Assembly (NCBI GenBank): GCA_949130485.1
Contig: OX422183.1
Span: 3,422,136-3,486,135 of the forward strand
Length of the DNA: 64,000 nt
Source of the DNA: Agelas oroides
Taxonomy: Eukaryota; Porifera; Demospongiae; Agelasida; Agelasidae
Reading direction: 5' to 3'
The notes beneath the pieces were generated by a model. It was given only the letters and a program-made list of their open reading frames with translations, ran no database searches and was not told the origin of the DNA. Positions 22,138-41,585 of the stretch are shown here, one piece after another. A program made the translations under genes and the position numbers. The first letter of the stretch is position 1, and each line of letters begins with the position of its first letter.

Positions 22138-24393
22138 CTAAAAGATTTGTATGCGATCGTTGCTAGTGTCACTAACATAAACAAGTCCATCTATGTCCAC
22201 TGCTATTCCACAAGGGTTTTTAAATTGTCCTGGTCCTTTTCCCTTTGTGCCGAATGATCTCAGGAACTGACCTTCACTGGTGAACATGGAAACACGATTG
22301 TTGCAGTACTCAGTCACATACACTATATCATCAGAGTCTATGCTAACACTGGTGGGGTCACTCAGTTTTACATCACCACTGCCCTTCTTCCCAAACTTTC
22401 TCAGAAACTTTCTCTCTGCTGTGAACACTTGGATGCAATGGCCACTACCTTCAGCCACATAAACATTTCCAATATTGTCTAATGCTACATCCCAAGGGTA
22501 GTCCAACTGTCCATCACCTGTACCATAACTGCCAAAACTACCGGAGAATGTCAAGTCTGAATTCAATATCTGGATTCGGTGATTTTTTTTGTCACTAATG
22601 TACACCTTTCTGTTTCTGTGATTGAAAGTAATACCCAGTGGGTATGAGAATTCGTGATGTTTGTTCCCTTCTTGGCCTACTGCTGTAAGAAACTTCCCAC
22701 TTGCTGTGAACTTCTGAATGCGATGGTTGCCTCTATCCGCAACCAGTATGTTACCATCACCATCAACAGCAACACCATGGGGCCAATTGAACTGTCCCTG
22801 AGCAGAGCCATTATTCCCAAATGTTCTGATCTTCTCTCCGCTCGGACTGAAGATGGAGACGCAGTGTCCACTACACTCAGCCACTATGATTTCTCCCCTC
22901 TGGTTGACTGCCACACCCAAGGGAGATTTGAGACCACCAATGGCTTTGATAGCGATACCAAGTTTTTGAATGGAGAGCCTTGCAACTACAGCAAATGGAC
23001 TTCCTCTGATGGACATTCCCTCAACTTTGACATGTAACTGATGCCTTCCTCTGTGGGTGGGCTGGTAGCTGATTGTGTACTTGTTCTTCTCCTTCTTCTG
23101 TATTGCAGCTTTGATAGTGGGACCACCTGCATCTGGTACTAGTTCACAACTGGTGTTGACAAGTGGCTGTTCACATTCCTTGCCATCTGTGTCTATGGCA
23201 TGCAGGATTGCAGTAGCCTGCTCTTCAACTGTTGCTACCCCCAGACCCTTGCCTATTGCATAGCACCTCTCGGGGGAGACTGGATGGAAGTAGACCTTGC
23301 CGAACTGCTGGCATGTTTGGGTGAGCTCTGGAGTGATAGCTGAGAACCTGATGTCTGCTCGTTCTTGTGGTACTAAAACCTCTGCTTTGAACTCTGCTGC
23401 GATTTCTTTCACTTGTTTCACTACTGGTTTTTTCATGGCTAGGATTTCTCCCTCACTTCCAGTTCGTAGGCTCTCCTTCACAAAATTGAAGCAGCTGCTC
23501 AGCTGGGTTAGAACCAGCTCAATTTGATCTCTCTGAGCAGCTAGAGTTTTGAGCTTCTGCTGAGTGATTCGGTCTAGCTGGCCAATGAGTTCTGTTTTCC
23601 TTACCTCCAATGCTTCCTGTAGCTGTCGGATGGTTTTGTGGATGTTCCCTACAAGAGTTTCTCGCTGGTCTGCAATTTGCTGACACTGTGTGTCTAACTG
23701 TTGCAGTGATTTTGTTACTGTGTCTAGTTGCCGCTCAACTGGTTGCAGACTTGTAACAAGCACATCTTTGTGCTTCTGGAAGGCATCGGTAACTAGGTCG
23801 TACTGGTGGTCTCGGTGAATACGAACAGTGCAATCGCGACATACCAACTCTTCACATGTTTCACAGTAGAGATCTAGCTCTTTGGTGGGGTGTTTGGAGC
23901 AAAACAATATCTTTTTCTTTGGAGGAACGAGTCGAGCCACATCTCCCTCCAGTTGGTTGAGAGTGATAACCTCATGTGATGAGAATTCTTCCCACTCCTG
24001 GTGGGTTTCGGTACATCTTGCACAAATGAACTGGCCACAGTTGCGGCAGAAGCTGGTTGCGACACGCTTTTTGCACTTTTCACACTGGGTTTCCTGTCGC
24101 TCTTTGGCTTTCTCTAGGGTGTCTCGGACCTCAAAGAGATTGTTGACGTAAAATGCAGTTTGAAGGCCTGAAACACTTGTCGGAGGGAGAAGGGTAGATC
24201 GACGGCAGCTGGGGCACTGAAGTGATATCTCCTGGCGATCACGGACTACAAGTCGCTCCAGACATTGTTTGCAAAACACATGGAAGCACTGCAGCAGTTT
24301 GGGTTCAGTGTAGGAGCCAAGACAGATACCACAGGTGAGCTGGTCTTCCAGCTTCCTGAGAGCTTCCTTAGTAACAGTGGAGGGTGTGGCCAT
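22138..24393 (-). CDS. TRIM-NHL protein 1 (RING, two B-boxes, coiled coil, filamin, six NHL repeats)
   Basis: 751 aa in a single exon, the class VII TRIM layout shared by TRIM2, TRIM3, TRIM71 and fly Brat relatives, which act as E3 ubiquitin ligases and post-transcriptional RNA regulators. RING C3HC4: C21, C24, C36, H38, C41, C44, C60, C63, all present. B-box 1: C104, C107, C116, C119, C124, C127. B-box 2: C165, H168, C177, C180, C185, C188, H193, H196. Coiled coil about 205-325. Filamin-type Ig domain about 368-471, ending RGSPFAVVA. Six NHL blades from 478 to the end, with P-x-G-V/I-A-V starts. The start ATG has a good context (CCACAATGG) and the N terminus matches paralogue 2. Cytoplasmic by inference. 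The 3' part has been homogenised with paralogue 2. Confidence 0.95.
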   Translation of the reverse strand: MATPSTVTKEALRKLEDQLTCGICLGSYTEPKLLQCFHVFCKQCLERLVVRDRQEISLQCPSCRRSTLLPPTSVSGLQTAFYVNNLFEVRDTLEKAKERQETQCEKCKKRVATSFCRNCGQFICARCTETHQEWEEFSSHEVITLNQLEGDVARLVPPKKKILFCSKHPTKELDLYCETCEELVCRDCTVRIHRDHQYDLVTDAFQKHKDVLVTSLQPVERQLDTVTKSLQQLDTQCQQIADQRETLVGNIHKTIRQLQEALEVRKTELIGQLDRITQQKLKTLAAQRDQIELVLTQLSSCFNFVKESLRTGSEGEILAMKKPVVKQVKEIAAEFKAEVLVPQERADIRFSAITPELTQTCQQFGKVYFHPVSPERCYAIGKGLGVATVEEQATAILHAIDTDGKECEQPLVNTSCELVPDAGGPTIKAAIQKKEKNKYTISYQPTHRGRHQLHVKVEGMSIRGSPFAVVARLSIQKLGIAIKAIGGLKSPLGVAVNQRGEIIVAECSGHCVSIFSPSGEKIRTFGNNGSAQGQFNWPHGVAVDGDGNILVADRGNHRIQKFTASGKFLTAVGQEGNKHHEFSYPLGITFNHRNRKVYISDKKNHRIQILNSDLTFSGSFGSYGTGDGQLDYPWDVALDNIGNVYVAEGSGHCIQVFTAERKFLRKFGKKGSGDVKLSDPTSVSIDSDDIVYVTEYCNNRVSMFTSEGQFLRSFGTKGKGPGQFKNPCGIAVDIDGLVYVSDTSNDRIQIF

Positions 24394-24783
24394 TGTGGCT
24401 GTGATGATGATAGGAAACTATAAAGCTGAACTGTAGGTACACACCAGATGCCAGCGAGTCACAAACTCAAACTCACTCTTCTTGACACAAAACTTTGAAA
24501 GCAAGTTGACAGATTGCTGCAAATCTGATGGAGACCTCATTAGTCATTCATTGGTGTGGGTAGCATACCTTACCATATATGGTGTTGAGGTCAGCCAGCG
24601 ATAAATTACCAGTGCTTAGCAACAGCCTATCAGTGCATAGATGAATATAGTTATGTAGATGTACTTGTGCATACTCATTCCCAGACTAAAAGAAGGATCT
24701 GGAATGAGACTCATAGTATATAGGTAGTCTCATTCTGAGAATGGTTTGGGATGAGACCACAGAACATAGTAACTAGGTACATT

Positions 24784-25183
24784 TAGCCTTGTTCCCAGGC
24801 CGTTCCCGCCTCCAGTTTTTGATCGCTTGCAGTATAAAAACGGAGGGGAAGGCCTTGGAGAAAGAGTCACGTGCGTGACGTCAGGTAGACGTAAGGGGGC
24901 GGTGCCCGATTGTTGTAACTCGCAAACTTTGCATTGATCAGCCTCAAGTCTACCAAACAACGAGCTGTATTGACGCTGTCTTTCAAATGTTACAGTCTCA
25001 AGTTCTTGGACAAGATATTATAAGAAGGACCTCGACATTCTTCGTCGGGCACCGTCCCCCTCACGTCTACCCTCACGTCTACCTGACATCACGCACGTGA
25101 CTCTTTCTCCCAGGCCTTCCCCTCCGTTTTTATACTGCAAGTGATCAAAAACTGGAGGCGGGAACGGCCTGGGAACGAGGCTA
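24784..25183. mobile_element. Foldback element with 9-bp target duplication
   Basis: 400 bp, almost wholly palindromic. The arms run over about 130 bp from TAGCCTTGTTCCCAGGCC and from its inverse GGCCTGGGAACGAGGCTA. Target duplication AGGTACATT is at 24775-24783 and 25184-25192. The matching region upstream of paralogue 2 has a single AGGTACATT at 31159-31167 and no insert, proving insertion after the TRIM duplication. A 9-bp duplication fits Mutator-like elements (inference). Confidence 0.94.
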
Positions 25184-25504
25184 AGGTACATTTGTTCACG
25201 TGGTAGATCAGAAACTTGACATAGTCATGTGCTTCCGTCAACAGCTACACTGGACCAAATGAGTTGCACAAATCAGCAGCACACACTACAGGCCAGGTAG
25301 ATACGGGAACAGCATGGCGACAACAGATGGCTTACCTAAATGTGAAGCTGAGCTTACAACTTAGAGTCTGAAAACAACAAGTGCACATTAATTGTGTTCA
25401 TTTTGATCACTATGTCAACTCTAAGCAATAGATAGTGTTCCTAATTCTGAGGGGTTGTTTACCTGTCTGACCTCTCTCTTACTAGTGAGATGATTCATCA
25501 TCGT

Positions 25505-26128
25505 GGGGCGAGCCTGAGCAAGCAGCAAACTGCTGATTTACTAACTCATCATGGCACACAGCAGGATTTGTCACTGTCTACTGTTACATGAGCATAATAA
25601 GCCAAACTTGATGACGCATAAGTAGGTAAGTTCTCACTAGAGGTAGCTAGGTACCACATACACCACAAATTGCAGCCATTTCTCCAGCCAAGGCAGCTAC
25701 TGTAGCTACACATGCACGGATTAAGCTTTACACTGAAATCCTGAGCTGAATTTCTGCCATTTATGAGTGCCGTTTATGAATGGCCCTTACTTACTTGAAG
25801 CAATCTCAACCACCCAGCATCACGACTGTCCATATTAAATTTGCACTGCATGTGAGCAACCTGCCGTTGATGATCCATAGCAGCACAAACCAAAGTAAGT
25901 TGCTATGCGTGCTTCAACTTCAGTCGTCTCCGCTCCGGATTGCCGATGCTGCACTCTGGCAAATTTTAGCCCTTCACCTACGGAGTGCACAAGCTCGATC
26001 TTCGTAAAATATTTAAATTTAAATGCACTCATTTGATTGAAATTTACGCAAGCAAACAAGCATATATGTATACACACACACATGCATAAAGCAGTCTTGC
26101 TAGTGTGGGGCTTGCTCAGGCTCACCCC
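25505..26128. mobile_element. Possible TIR element, 624 bp
   Basis: Inverted ends GGGGCGAGCCTGAGCAAGC and GCTTGCTCAGGCTCACCCC (18 of 19 match). I see no target duplication and no transposase. It could equally be a chance inverted pair from an older element. Confidence 0.4.
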
Positions 26129-27020
26129 AACAAACTGGAGGTGACTGGTAGAGTAATTAGATGATGTTTAATGCTAGTTAAACAAAGTTAATCGACGAAC
26201 GGCTCTTAGTGCGTGCAATTACGTAATGCTGGGCGGGCTTTGCGGATGCTCAGTCCACGCTTGTCCTTGGCAACCGCCTTTGTACTCACTGTTAGCCTTC
26301 GCAGCTACCTTTTTCACCTGTATCTACTCAAAATTTTCCCACCCATGTACCCACCCCCCTTTTCAGACTGAATTTCTCCGTCTTAATTAGACGTGATCTG
26401 AGCTGGGCCAACACCTGGAGGCTCCGCCACCAGTGATTTACCCCCAAGCTTCGGACGTGTCATTACAGTCGGGGGCAAGCTAATTACTGGTTGCATGTGC
26501 CTAATGCTAATAAACTGATCCTGCTATTGAGCAGCTCTAGACCTCCATTAGGCCCAGCTCACCCCCCACAAGAAAGGAGTATGGTATAATGCGTGGATTG
26601 CATCCAGCAGCCCTGTATACGCACAGTAAGGAGATCAACCTAAGATCATGTATCAACTGCTCAATAAAGGTTCAAAAGGTACAGTAATTACCCTGTGCAC
26701 ACATGTGCAAGTGGGATTAGGCTATTGTGTGTGTCTTAGTTGCCTATTTTATGATTTATAAACATGAGATAAACAATGACAACAGCACTTAAGTATCATC
26801 TATGTACCTGAAAGACGTGAAACCGACTTGATTCTTTGATTAGACTGCATTATCGTTTGACTTGAACATCGTAGCCAGAGATACACAATTGCATACACAG
26901 CCCGCTTACACATTGTCACCATTCGTTGTTGAGGAATGGATGAGGGGTGAAATAAAACAGAAAAAACATGGCACAATCAAAGAAGTGTCGGTTAGAGTCT
27001 TTTTAATAAAAGGAGACAGA
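26129..27020. other. Unannotated stretch
   Basis: I see no exon, RNA gene, tandem repeat or clear transposon end. It has no counterpart elsewhere in the window that I could find. Confidence 0.4.
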
Positions 27021-27023
27021 AGG

Positions 27024-27260
27024 TAGCCTCATTCCCAGGCCTTCCCACTGTCCAGTTTTTGTTCTCTTATAGTACGCAAAAACAAAGGGGGATGGTCTGG
27101 TCCAGTGAATCATGTGAATGACGTCTACCTAGATAGACAGAGAGGGGAGGGGTCACCAATCGCATTTCATGTACGCATTCGAACAACAAGCAGTACGTTT
27201 GCTTTGCAAATGTTCAGAACTCCAGTGCTTGGATGCTTCCAGCTCATTCTTTAGAACAAA
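27024..27260 (+). mobile_element. Half of a foldback-family element
   Basis: Begins TAGCCTCATTCCCAGGCC and continues with GACGTCTACCTAGATAGACAG. The reverse complement matches 36170-36402. Only one arm is present. Confidence 0.65.
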
Positions 27261-27547
27261 GGCAAAAGGTAGCTATCCAAAAGTGTTGATGAACAATCTT
27301 ACAGAAGAGGTCGACAAGCGTCCACCTAATTGAAGTTGTTCTTTGAATACAGCCTAAGTGTCTGTTACATGGAGTACCAGGTTGTCTGCTATTCAGGGGT
27401 TGCAGGATCACTTAAATATTGAAGTGGTTAAAGGGTTAATTAATTAATTAATTAAGTATTGAAGTGCTAAGTGTTGTACAGTAGATCTCCCCTGCTGAGA
27501 GTGTCCATTAAACAGAGTTAACCTCCACAAATAACAATGCAGCAGTA

Positions 27548-28243
27548 AAGACTGTCCTGGTGAACTCATGTACAATGATCACCACTATTGTAACAGAACT
27601 GTTCAGTCTTCAGCACAAGACTGTCCTGGTGAACTCATGTACAGTGATCACCACTAGTGTAACACAACTGTTCAGTCTTCAGCCCAAGACTGTCCTGGTG
27701 AACTCATGTACAATGATCACCACTATTGTAACAGAACTGTTCAGTCTTCAGCCCAAGACTGTCCTGGTGAACTCATGTACAATGATCACCACTATTGTAA
27801 CAGAACTGTTCAGTCTTCAGCCCAAGACCGTCCTGGTGAACTCATGTACAGTGATCACCACTATTGTAACAGAACTGTTCAGTCTTCAGCACAAGACTGT
27901 CCTGGTGAACTCGTGTACAGTGATCACCACTATTGTAACGGAACTGTTCAGTCTTCAGAACAAGACTGTCCTGGTGAACTCATGTACAGTGATCACCACT
28001 ATTGTAACAGAACTGTTCAGTCTTCAGCACAAGACTGTCCTGGTGAACTCATGTACAGTGATCACCACTATTGTAACAGAACTGTTCAGTCTTCAGCACA
28101 AGACTGTCCTGGCAAACTCATGTACAGTGATCACCACTAGTGTAACAGACTGTTCAGTCTTCACCACAAGACTGTCCTGGTGAACTCATGTACAGTGATC
28201 CCCACTATTGTAACAAAACTGTTCAGTCTTCAGCCCAAGAGAT
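27548..28243. repeat. 69-bp tandem repeat, about ten units
   Basis: Units of GACTGTCCTGGTGAACTCAT, GTACAGTGATCACCACTATT and GTAACAGAACTGTTCAGTCT. A single related unit lies at the matching place beside TRIM 1 (21893-21945) and TRIM 3 (61545-61590), so this array expanded locally next to paralogue 2. The period of 69 is a multiple of 3, which keeps a 207-codon frame open; I reject that as a gene. Confidence 0.95.
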
Positions 28244-28501
28244 TGGCAGTTTGGAATTCGGACTAACATAAACATTCATTGTTGTGGGTTGAGTTTGAGT
28301 GAGTAGCCATTTAAGCTGAGAACTGTGATACACTTGTAACAACTTCAGCTACCAAATTTAAATCCCAAGCTGGTTCGTTGACTGTGAATGGAAATAGTGC
28401 AATCTCTTTTCTACAAAATAGCAAAATATTGAAACTAAAATTTACACATTCATGCACAACATGTCATTCAACACACAATATTATCAACAGATGATGTCAT
28501 C

Positions 28502-30748
28502 CTAAAAGATGTGTATGCGATCGTTGCTAGCGTCACTAACATAAACAAGTCCATCTCTGTCCACTGCTATTCCACTAGGGTTTTTAAATTGTCCTGGTCC
28601 TTTTCCCTTTGTGCCGAATGATCTCAGGAACTGACCTTCACTGGTGAACATGGAAACACGATTGTTGCAGTACTCAGTCACATACACTATATCATCAGAG
28701 TCTATGCTAACACTGGTGGGGTCACTCAGTTTTACATCACCACTGCCCTTCTTCCCAAACTTTCTCAGAAACTTTCTCTCTGCTGTGAACACTTGGATGC
28801 AATGGCCACTACCTTCAGCCACATAAACATTTCCAATATTGTCTAATGCTACATCCCAGGGGTAGTCCAACTGTCCATCACCTGTACCATAACTGCCAAA
28901 ACTACCGGAGAATGTCAAGTCTGAATTCAGTATCTGGATTCGGTGATTATTTTTGTCACTAATGTACACCTTTCTGTTTCTGTGATTGAAAGTAACACCC
29001 AATGGGTACGAAAACTCAAGATGCTTACTCCCTCTCTGACCTACTGCTGTAACGAACTTCCCACCTGTTGTGAACTTCTGAATGCGGTGGTTGTTTTCGT
29101 CCACAACCAGTATGCTACCATCACCATCAACAGCAACACCACGAGGCCTATAGAATTGTCCCTGAGCAGAGCCCTCACTCCCAAATGTTCTGATCTTCTC
29201 TCCACTTGGACTGAAGATGGAGATACAGTGTCCACCACACTCTGCTACTATGATCTCTCCCTTCTGGTTGACTGCCACACCCCAGGGTCTGTTGACACCA
29301 CCAATGGTTTTGATGGGGGTGCTGAGATTCTTCACTGCAATCACAGCAAAGGGACTTCCTCTGATGGACACACCCTCCACTTTCATGTGTAACTGATGCC
29401 TTCCTCTGTGGGTGGGCTGGTAGCTGATTGTGTACTTGTTCTTCTCCTTCTTCTGTACTGCAGCTTTGACAGTCAGACCACCTGTGCCTGACACTAGTTC
29501 ACAACTGGTGTTGACAAGTGGCTGTTCACATTCCTTGCCATATGCGTCCATAGCATGCAGAGTGGCAGTAGCCTGTTCTCCAACTGTTGCAACCTCCAGA
29601 CCCTTGCCTGCTGCATAGCACCTCTCTGGGGAGACCGGACAGGAGTAGACCTTGCCAAACTTCCGGCATGTTTGAGTGAGCTGTGGAGTGCTAGCTGAGA
29701 ACCTGATGTCTGCTCGTTCTTGTGGCGCTAAAACCTCTGCTTTGAACTCAGCTGTGATTTCTTCCACTTGTTTCACTACTGGTTTTTTCATGGCTAGGAT
29801 TTCTCCCTCACTTCCAGTTCGTAGGCTTTCCTTCACAAAATCGAGGCAGCTGCTCAGCTGGGTTTGAACCAGCTCAATTTGATCTCTCTGGGCAGCTAGG
29901 ATCTTGAGCTTCCACTGAGTGATATGGTCTAGCTGGCCAATGAGTTCTGTTTTCCTTACCTCCAGTGCTTCCTGTAGCTGTTGAATGGTTTTGTGGATGT
30001 TCCCTACAAGAGCTTCTCGATGGTCTGCAATTTGCTGACACTGTGAGTCTAACTGTTGCAGTGATTTTGTCACTGTGTCTAGCTGCCTTTCAACTGGTTG
30101 CAGACTTGTAACAAGGACTTGTTTGTGCTTCTGGAAGGCATCAGTAACTAGATCGTACTGATGGTCTCGGTGAACACGAACAGTGCAATCACGACATACC
30201 AACTCTTCGCATGTTTCACAGTAGAGATCTAGTTCTTTGGTGGGATGCTTGGAACAGAACATTACCTTCTTCTTTGGTGGAACAAGTTGCGCCACATCTC
30301 CCTCAAGTTGGTCAAGGGTGATAACCTTGTGTGATGAGAATTCTTCCCACTCCTGGTGGATTTGTGTGCACAAAGCACAAATAAACTGGCCACAGTTGCG
30401 GCAGAAGCTGGTTGCAACACGCTTTTTGCACTTCTCACACTGGGTTTTCTGTGGCTCTTTGACTTTCTCTATGGCATCACGAACCTCAAAGAGATTGTTG
30501 AGGTAAAATGCAGTTTGGAGGCCTGAAACACTAGTTGGAGGGAGGAGGGTGGATCGACGGCAGCTGGGGCACTGAAGGGATAGTCCCTGGCGATCATGTA
30601 CTACAAGTCGCTCCAGACACTGCTTACAAAAGACGTGGAAACACTGCAGCAGTTTAGGTTCAGTGTAGGAGTCGAGGCAGATACCACAGGTGAGCTGGTC
30701 TTCCAGCTTCCTGAGAGCTTGTTCAGTAACACTGGGAGGTGTGGCCAT
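28502..30748 (-). CDS. TRIM-NHL protein 2 (paralogue of 22138-24393)
   Basis: 748 aa, single exon, the same domain order as TRIM-NHL 1: C3HC4 RING at 21-63 with CGICLDSYTEPKLLQCFHVF, two B-boxes (CEKCKKRVATSFCRNC; CSKHPTKELDLYCETCEELV), coiled coil, filamin domain and six NHL blades. All zinc ligands are present. It differs by a 3-residue gap at the filamin-NHL junction (AVIAVKNLSTPIKTIGG). Homology to the TRIM 1 locus extends upstream to about 31280 and downstream to about 27290, so a block of roughly 4 kb was duplicated. NHL blades 3-6 are almost identical to TRIM 1 at the DNA level, whereas earlier blades and the filamin domain are clearly diverged. Likely an E3 ubiquitin ligase or RNA regulator (family knowledge). 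Confidence 0.95.
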   Translation of the reverse strand: MATPPSVTEQALRKLEDQLTCGICLDSYTEPKLLQCFHVFCKQCLERLVVHDRQGLSLQCPSCRRSTLLPPTSVSGLQTAFYLNNLFEVRDAIEKVKEPQKTQCEKCKKRVATSFCRNCGQFICALCTQIHQEWEEFSSHKVITLDQLEGDVAQLVPPKKKVMFCSKHPTKELDLYCETCEELVCRDCTVRVHRDHQYDLVTDAFQKHKQVLVTSLQPVERQLDTVTKSLQQLDSQCQQIADHREALVGNIHKTIQQLQEALEVRKTELIGQLDHITQWKLKILAAQRDQIELVQTQLSSCLDFVKESLRTGSEGEILAMKKPVVKQVEEITAEFKAEVLAPQERADIRFSASTPQLTQTCRKFGKVYSCPVSPERCYAAGKGLEVATVGEQATATLHAMDAYGKECEQPLVNTSCELVSGTGGLTVKAAVQKKEKNKYTISYQPTHRGRHQLHMKVEGVSIRGSPFAVIAVKNLSTPIKTIGGVNRPWGVAVNQKGEIIVAECGGHCISIFSPSGEKIRTFGSEGSAQGQFYRPRGVAVDGDGSILVVDENNHRIQKFTTGGKFVTAVGQRGSKHLEFSYPLGVTFNHRNRKVYISDKNNHRIQILNSDLTFSGSFGSYGTGDGQLDYPWDVALDNIGNVYVAEGSGHCIQVFTAERKFLRKFGKKGSGDVKLSDPTSVSIDSDDIVYVTEYCNNRVSMFTSEGQFLRSFGTKGKGPGQFKNPSGIAVDRDGLVYVSDASNDRIHIF

Positions 30749-31438
30749 TGTGGCTGTGATGATGATAGGACACTATGAAGCTGAACTGTAGGTACACGCC
30801 AGATGCCAGCGAGCCACAAACTCAAACTCACTCTTCTCGACACAAAATTTCAATAGCTGACAGCGAGCAAATTGAAAGACGGCTATGAAGCAATTTCAAC
30901 CGCAAATCTGATAGAGACCTCATTAGTCATTCATTGGTGTGGGTAGCATACCTTACCATATACGGTGTTGAGGCTAGCCAGCAGTAAAATAACCAGTGCT
31001 TAGCAACAGCCTATCAGTGCATAGGTGAATATAGTTTAGTAGATGTACTTGTGCATACTCATTCCCAGACTAAAAGAAGACTCTGGAATGAGACTCATAG
31101 TATATAGGTAGTCTCATTCCGAGAATGGTTTGGGATGAGACCACAGAGCATAGTAAATAGGTACATTTGTTCACATAGTGGGTCTGGAACTTAACACAGT
31201 CATGTGCTTCAGTCAACAGCTACACTAGACCAGATGTGTTGCACAAATGTTCATTTTGATCACTATGTCAACTCAATCCCCTGCAAAATTTAATCTGTTC
31301 CTGTCGTCTTTGCACTTACCAAGCAGATCATAAAGAAGGTTGTGAGCATAAAGCACACTTCTATAGGCATACAAGAGATGAGTCAGCTCGCTTCTTGCTT
31401 GAAAGTTCACTGTAGGGACCTCGCCCTTCCCACCTTCC

Positions 31439-39272
<7,834 letters not shown>

Positions 39273-40987
39273 CTAGGGGCAACAGATGATCCATAAACAT
39301 CATGTGCATCAATTTGTATATTTTTTAAGGTTACGATGAACAAGCTGTGCGCGCGCTTATTTATAATTATATTCATGATGTATACCCGCAAGTCCGAATA
39401 CATTCCTACCGTTACTAACTTTGCGTCAATTTTAGCGAACTACTTCTATTTTCTGCGGAAGATAACAGCTCAACGGCCTTCCGTACTAAATTTTCGAGGT
39501 CGACTCGTCAAGTTTTGCCAAAAAAGTTCTGGACAAACCGTCAGAAAATGGCTTTTTCGGTCGTGGTTTACGAAGACTGCTACTCAAAATTTTATGTAGC
39601 GCCTACATTTCGAGCGCTGCTTGAAAATTGCCATCGACTCGACCTAGATACTTGTGCTAGGAGACTAGTAACCGAAAACGGTGAGTTTGAGGGCCGTCAG
39701 TAAGCAGATATTTGACGCAAGAGAGTTTATGTGAAGGCTTTGTTCTGGATGGTGTGGATTATAAGCTGCTAGAGCTGTTATGACCAAAAGAGCATTGTGT
39801 ATAGCCTGGTCTTCGGTGTCTCCATAGGCTTTTGAAGCGCTAAAATACCTCCAAGCACTCTAGAGTTGTAACGCTGACATTCAAGCGCATTTATTGAATT
39901 CTGAGATAGGACAGGTTGTTCATCGTAACCTTAATCAGACGCCACAGCTACTATTTTTTTTGCCTCTCATTTTTGTGTGGCTACAATTCGAGGTCACTTA
40001 TTTGAGCGTTTATTTCTTTCTGTCTTGGCCATTTGTGCTAAAAAGGAGAGAAATAGGCCAGCCAGTGCCAACCAAGGTCTTTCTACAGGCAGCCAAGTTT
40101 TCACGATTTTTAGTTTCATGACAGGGTCGCAACCCATGACCACACCTCCAACAATTTTGTAAAATGACGACTACGTAGCACTGTCGAAGCGATAGTAACA
40201 CAAATAAAACATGTGGGCCGCTTCTGCTGGGGAAGAACTGTCATACAATTCCAAGGATCCATTCCATTCGGTGACGAAAAGTGAGACTAAGTTGATCAAG
40301 GTCACATTTTATGATAAATTTGCGCAGTCTGCTTGATGTTTCCATGACAATGTTCTGTCGAGCTGCTAGATACAGGCGCTATTCGTAAATAATTAAAACG
40401 TCTGCGAGAAGAAATTTTTGCAGTAAGAAATTTTCGTGACTTGGTGTTCAATCGCGAAAATTGTGCCTCATGAAAAAATTTCCCGCTATACGGTATTGTA
40501 CTTTTCCAGATAAGCCCCCATCCATAGTTTGCAGGCCCTCCCCAGCTCCAGTTCTTGATCACTTGCACTTGCAGTATGCAAAAACAGAGGTAAACTTGTT
40601 CAGGCTTGCCTCAAAAATGTCTGGTGTACATTATAGATGGTGTGACAGTATATACATGTACAAGTACACATACATGTACAAGCGCATGACTGTGTGTGCT
40701 GTGGTCAATGTTGGGCTTCCAACATGCGGCACAAGACCACATGGTTCTGCCTTATATGGAGTTTGTGTAAAGTCAAGAATGCTGAAACCAATACTGCATC
40801 AGGAGTTGCTATGGTAATCCAATAGGGCTGCTGACTGTCTACACTCTGGCGAACTAAACAGGATAACTGCAGTGGGGTGATGGTGGAGCACAGTAAGTGA
40901 GGATTGCTACTTTGCATTCTATTTTCGGCTCCATATGTATATACCACAAGCTCATGATAATATGCCCCTTCGAGCAAAAGCCCTCCC
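39273..40987. other. Stretch with transposon fragments, no supported gene
   Basis: Contains the dispersed fragment 40026-40095 (also at 20350), a one-ended TACCGTATAGC MITE at 40380-40495, and a foldback-family fragment near 40530-40590. The right end is where copy B homology starts, but the true edge cannot be placed because copy A is cut by the window. Confidence 0.45.
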
Positions 40988-41585
40988 CCTCTTTACCTCC
41001 CAAGTTCCTACATTGGTAATTTTCACTCATTTAAATGCCCTATGGTGAGAGTCTTTTGGGGTGGTATCTTTAGTGAGCTTTTGACATCAGACGTTTTTGT
41101 AAACATCGACACGAAACAAGCGCTGTTCCCTGTCGATGCAAATTACTTTGATGTTTAGTATATAAGTAATTTCCATGGTACAAGTACGATGCTGCCATTC
41201 TTCTGGAAAGCCATAGCAGTTATCGATGTGCTGTGCATATGCATCATAATGGGGATGTATGGTTAAGACTGTTTGAATATAGAGTTGGTTGAGGAGAAGA
41301 TGAGGAAGTGTTTCTAATTATACCTGTCCGCAGTGAATTTTGACCAGCCGTATACACACACCACGTGCTAACCCTCCCCCCAAAAAAACGGCCGGGAAAT
41401 TAGGTTAAATTCTGACAAACAGAGTACTAGACTAAAGTACTTACGCCTAAAGACAAAGACACACACACTTACATGTCTGATAGGAGCAACCCAACTTCCT
41501 GACACCAGCCTAACCACTGAGGAGGAAGGAGTCAAGAGACAGTTTCAGTTTTTTTACGACAGTAACAAGTGCAAGATTGCATTAG

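Larger units (their letters stand above)
1..24358. repeat. Copy A of a large duplicated segment
   Basis: Position 1 corresponds to 40988 and 24358 to the window's last base. The order of all genes and repeats between is the same in both copies. Copy A is about 1.3 kb longer, mainly from longer minisatellites and A-only transposons at 16241, 17976 and 21158. The left limit lies outside the window. True segmental duplication and serially assembled haplotypes cannot be told apart from sequence alone. Confidence 0.93.

Noticed and set aside
27560-28183. 207-codon plus-strand reading frame
   Set aside because: It is open only because the 69-bp tandem repeat has a period divisible by three; other frames are open too and the single-copy versions beside TRIM 1 and 3 are not coding.
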